Shown here: one piece after another, positions 5,724 through 7,160 of the stretch
Numbering within the stretch: the stretch's first letter is position 1
How the letters are laid out: each line of letters opens with the position of its first letter
NCBI GenBank assembly: GCA_003519375.1
Contig: DOWV01000318.1
Coordinates: 1-7,160 of the forward strand
Source of the DNA: Bacteroidota bacterium
Lineage (GTDB): Bacteria > Bacteroidota > Ignavibacteria > UBA10030
Reading direction: 5' to 3'
DNA length: 7,160 nt
Translations under genes and position numbers: made by a program
Notes under the pieces: model-generated
What the model was told of the DNA's origin: nothing
The model's database searches: none
Seen by the model: the letters and a program-made list of their open reading frames with translations, nothing else

Positions 5724-7160
5724 ACATATCGTCGGAAGTATCGTTCTGCTGTTCGGGCTTGCAGCGTCTGCCTTCGCTCAGGAGGCGAGCCTCATGCCGG
5801 AAGGGTCCCAGGCAATGTGCGCCACGCCGATGGTGAATGATCCGGCGCTGGTCAGGGAAGCCTGGGCGAACACGTTGTCGCTCCATCCCGGAATCGTTGA
5901 AGCTGTGCGTCAGACGAATCTTCGGCGAACGACACTCGATTACAGGGTCGGTGACCAGAACCTCTTTTGGGTTTACAATCTTCAGAAGAAGATCTTCGAC
6001 ACCGTTCGGGCTGAGCTCAAGACGATCGGAGCTGTAAGTTACGTGTGGGTGGCCAAAGGCGAATGGGACAACGCTCATGTGACCTCCACCGAAGTCGACG
6101 CCATTTTCACGGCGCTCGAGCACTCGACGAACAGCGGGTCACTCGATTCGACAAAAGGGATTCTTCTGATTACCCGTCAGGCTTTTGGCGAGCCGCCCAA
6201 TGTGAATGCGAGTTTCCAGAAGGGGCAGGGCGACGGAAAGACGCACTTCCTCTTCTGTGACATCCAGGATGGTTGGACCGGAACGGGGAGCTACGTCGCG
6301 GGATTCTTCTACCCGGTCGATGTCGATCCGAATACAAGCGCTGTCAACAACAGCAACCGCCGGGACATGCTCTACATCGATTCCTATCCGGGTCTCTTTT
6401 TTAACGGTCGACACAGAACGAGCACCGCACTCTCCGTGCTCTCGCACGAATTTCAGCATCTGATTCACTGGAACTATGACCCCTTCGAGGTAACCTTTTT
6501 CAACGAGGGATTGTCGGAGTACTCTGAGTTTCTTTGCGGCTTCGAGCTCCGGAGCCCGCTGGGTTACTTCGGGAATCCGAATGTGGCCCTCACGTTGTGG
6601 AACAATGTCATCGAAGATTATAGCAGGGCGGCGCTTTGGACACGGTTCGCCGCCGAACAATACGGAACCACGTTCCTCCGCAACTTTGTCCAGAATTCCA
6701 GGACCGGCATCACTTCGTTTGAGCAGGCCCTGGCACAGTCGGGCTCTGCCAAAACGTTTAACACGACGCTCCAGAATTTCTTCGAGGCAAACTGGCTTGG
6801 CTCCAGCGCGTCCGATCCCAGTCTCCGGTATTTGGTGCCGCTTCCGGGACGCCCGAAAACGCGCGGCGATTATGTTGATCCAAATGTGCAGCGAACCGAT
6901 ACGCTTCCCCAGCAGACCGCCCACTACATCCGCTTCGAGAGTGCAAAGAATTTCCGCGCAATGATGACCTTCCCTTCGAATGTCGTTGTGCGGGCGATAG
7001 AAAACGGCCCGGGCGGGATCAGAATCCGCGATGTCGCAAGCGGAGTTGAGTTTTCGTCGCCGGAACTGGCCACGGTGTACACATCCCTGGTCTTTGTCGT
7101 CATGAATGATCATCCTGTTCAGTCGATGACGTATTCCTATACCGTTTCCGGCGAGCTTCT
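5701..7160 (+). CDS. Secreted HExxH zinc metallopeptidase, gluzincin/M30-like (partial, runs off the window)
   Basis: The frame is open for 486 codons from the ATG at 5701 to the window edge, with no stop. The N-terminus has a signal peptide: a short n-region with Arg8, a hydrophobic core about 10-22, and a likely signal peptidase I cleavage after ASAFA (22-26). The catalytic motif is HEFQHLIH (249-256), with His249 and His253 as zinc ligands and Glu250 as catalytic base. NEGLSEYSE follows at 268-276, where Glu269 is the likely third ligand, as in the NE-x-x-S-D motif of thermolysin-type gluzincins. This layout is typical of M30 hyicolysin-like secreted peptidases; the exact MEROPS family is uncertain. 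The region after about 400 looks beta-rich and may begin an accessory domain. Any C-terminal sorting signal lies outside the window. The start overlaps the lipoprotein gene by 23 bases. In-frame alternatives at 5707 and 5689 are TTG codons and less likely, and no clear ribosome binding site is seen, so coupling to the upstream gene is plausible. A full-length minus-strand frame here (6139-7113) is a codon-bias shadow. Confidence 0.87.
   Translation, partial: MTLSPSDRHIVGSIVLLFGLAASAFAQEASLMPEGSQAMCATPMVNDPALVREAWANTLSLHPGIVEAVRQTNLRRTTLDYRVGDQNLFWVYNLQKKIFDTVRAELKTIGAVSYVWVAKGEWDNAHVTSTEVDAIFTALEHSTNSGSLDSTKGILLITRQAFGEPPNVNASFQKGQGDGKTHFLFCDIQDGWTGTGSYVAGFFYPVDVDPNTSAVNNSNRRDMLYIDSYPGLFFNGRHRTSTALSVLSHEFQHLIHWNYDPFEVTFFNEGLSEYSEFLCGFELRSPLGYFGNPNVALTLWNNVIEDYSRAALWTRFAAEQYGTTFLRNFVQNSRTGITSFEQALAQSGSAKTFNTTLQNFFEANWLGSSASDPSLRYLVPLPGRPKTRGDYVDPNVQRTDTLPQQTAHYIRFESAKNFRAMMTFPSNVVVRAIENGPGGIRIRDVASGVEFSSPELATVYTSLVFVVMNDHPVQSMTYSYTVSGEL

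Noticed and set aside
6139..7113. A 324-codon open frame on the minus strand
   Set aside because: It is antisense to the peptidase frame, which carries a signal peptide and the HExxH and NEGLSE motifs.

Overview
The window looks like a chromosomal segment of a Gram-negative bacterium of moderately high GC content. It has an outer-membrane-type lipoprotein signal, an O-antigen/exopolysaccharide-style flippase and a WbbL-like glycosyltransferase. My best guess is the Bacteroidota/Ignavibacteria/Chlorobi (FCB) side of the tree. That rests on the style of the secreted zinc peptidase, the thioesterase subtype and the several starts without a Shine-Dalgarno sequence, so it is an inference and not a proven assignment. 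All supported genes read on the + strand.

Layout: 1-95 is non-coding and contains a small tandem array with an 8-base period. 96-2129 encodes a large fusion protein: an N-terminal GT2 glycosyltransferase, four or five membrane segments, a Rossmann-like domain, and a C-terminal sugar-phosphate transferase domain that lacks its central catalytic stretch. 2130-2313 is a 184-base spacer with two more copies of the 8-base-period repeat, in opposite orientations. 2314-3264 is accA, followed after 3 bases by a hotdog-fold thioesterase (3268-3717). That gene overlaps by 8 bases a 54-codon Trm112/YcaR zinc-ribbon gene (3710-3874). A strong imperfect hairpin covers the end of that small gene, and the MOP-family flippase (3902-5371) begins 12 bases later. 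A small lipoprotein (5394-5723) follows and overlaps by 23 bases a secreted HExxH metallopeptidase (5701 to beyond the window end).

From accA onward the genes are so tightly packed that one transcript is likely. It would join fatty-acid precursor supply (AccA), acyl-CoA clean-up (thioesterase), a methyltransferase-partner zinc protein, glycan export (flippase) and two exported proteins. The upstream fusion protein fits the same envelope-glycan theme but is separated by the repeat-bearing spacer.

I do not see a defence system, CRISPR array, mobile element, tRNA or rRNA. The most unusual items are the glycosyltransferase fused to a phosphoglycosyltransferase domain that has lost its catalytic core while keeping its flanks, the recurring 8-base-period intergenic repeat, and the hairpin between the zinc-ribbon gene and the flippase. 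None of these amounts to a clearly new multi-gene system.
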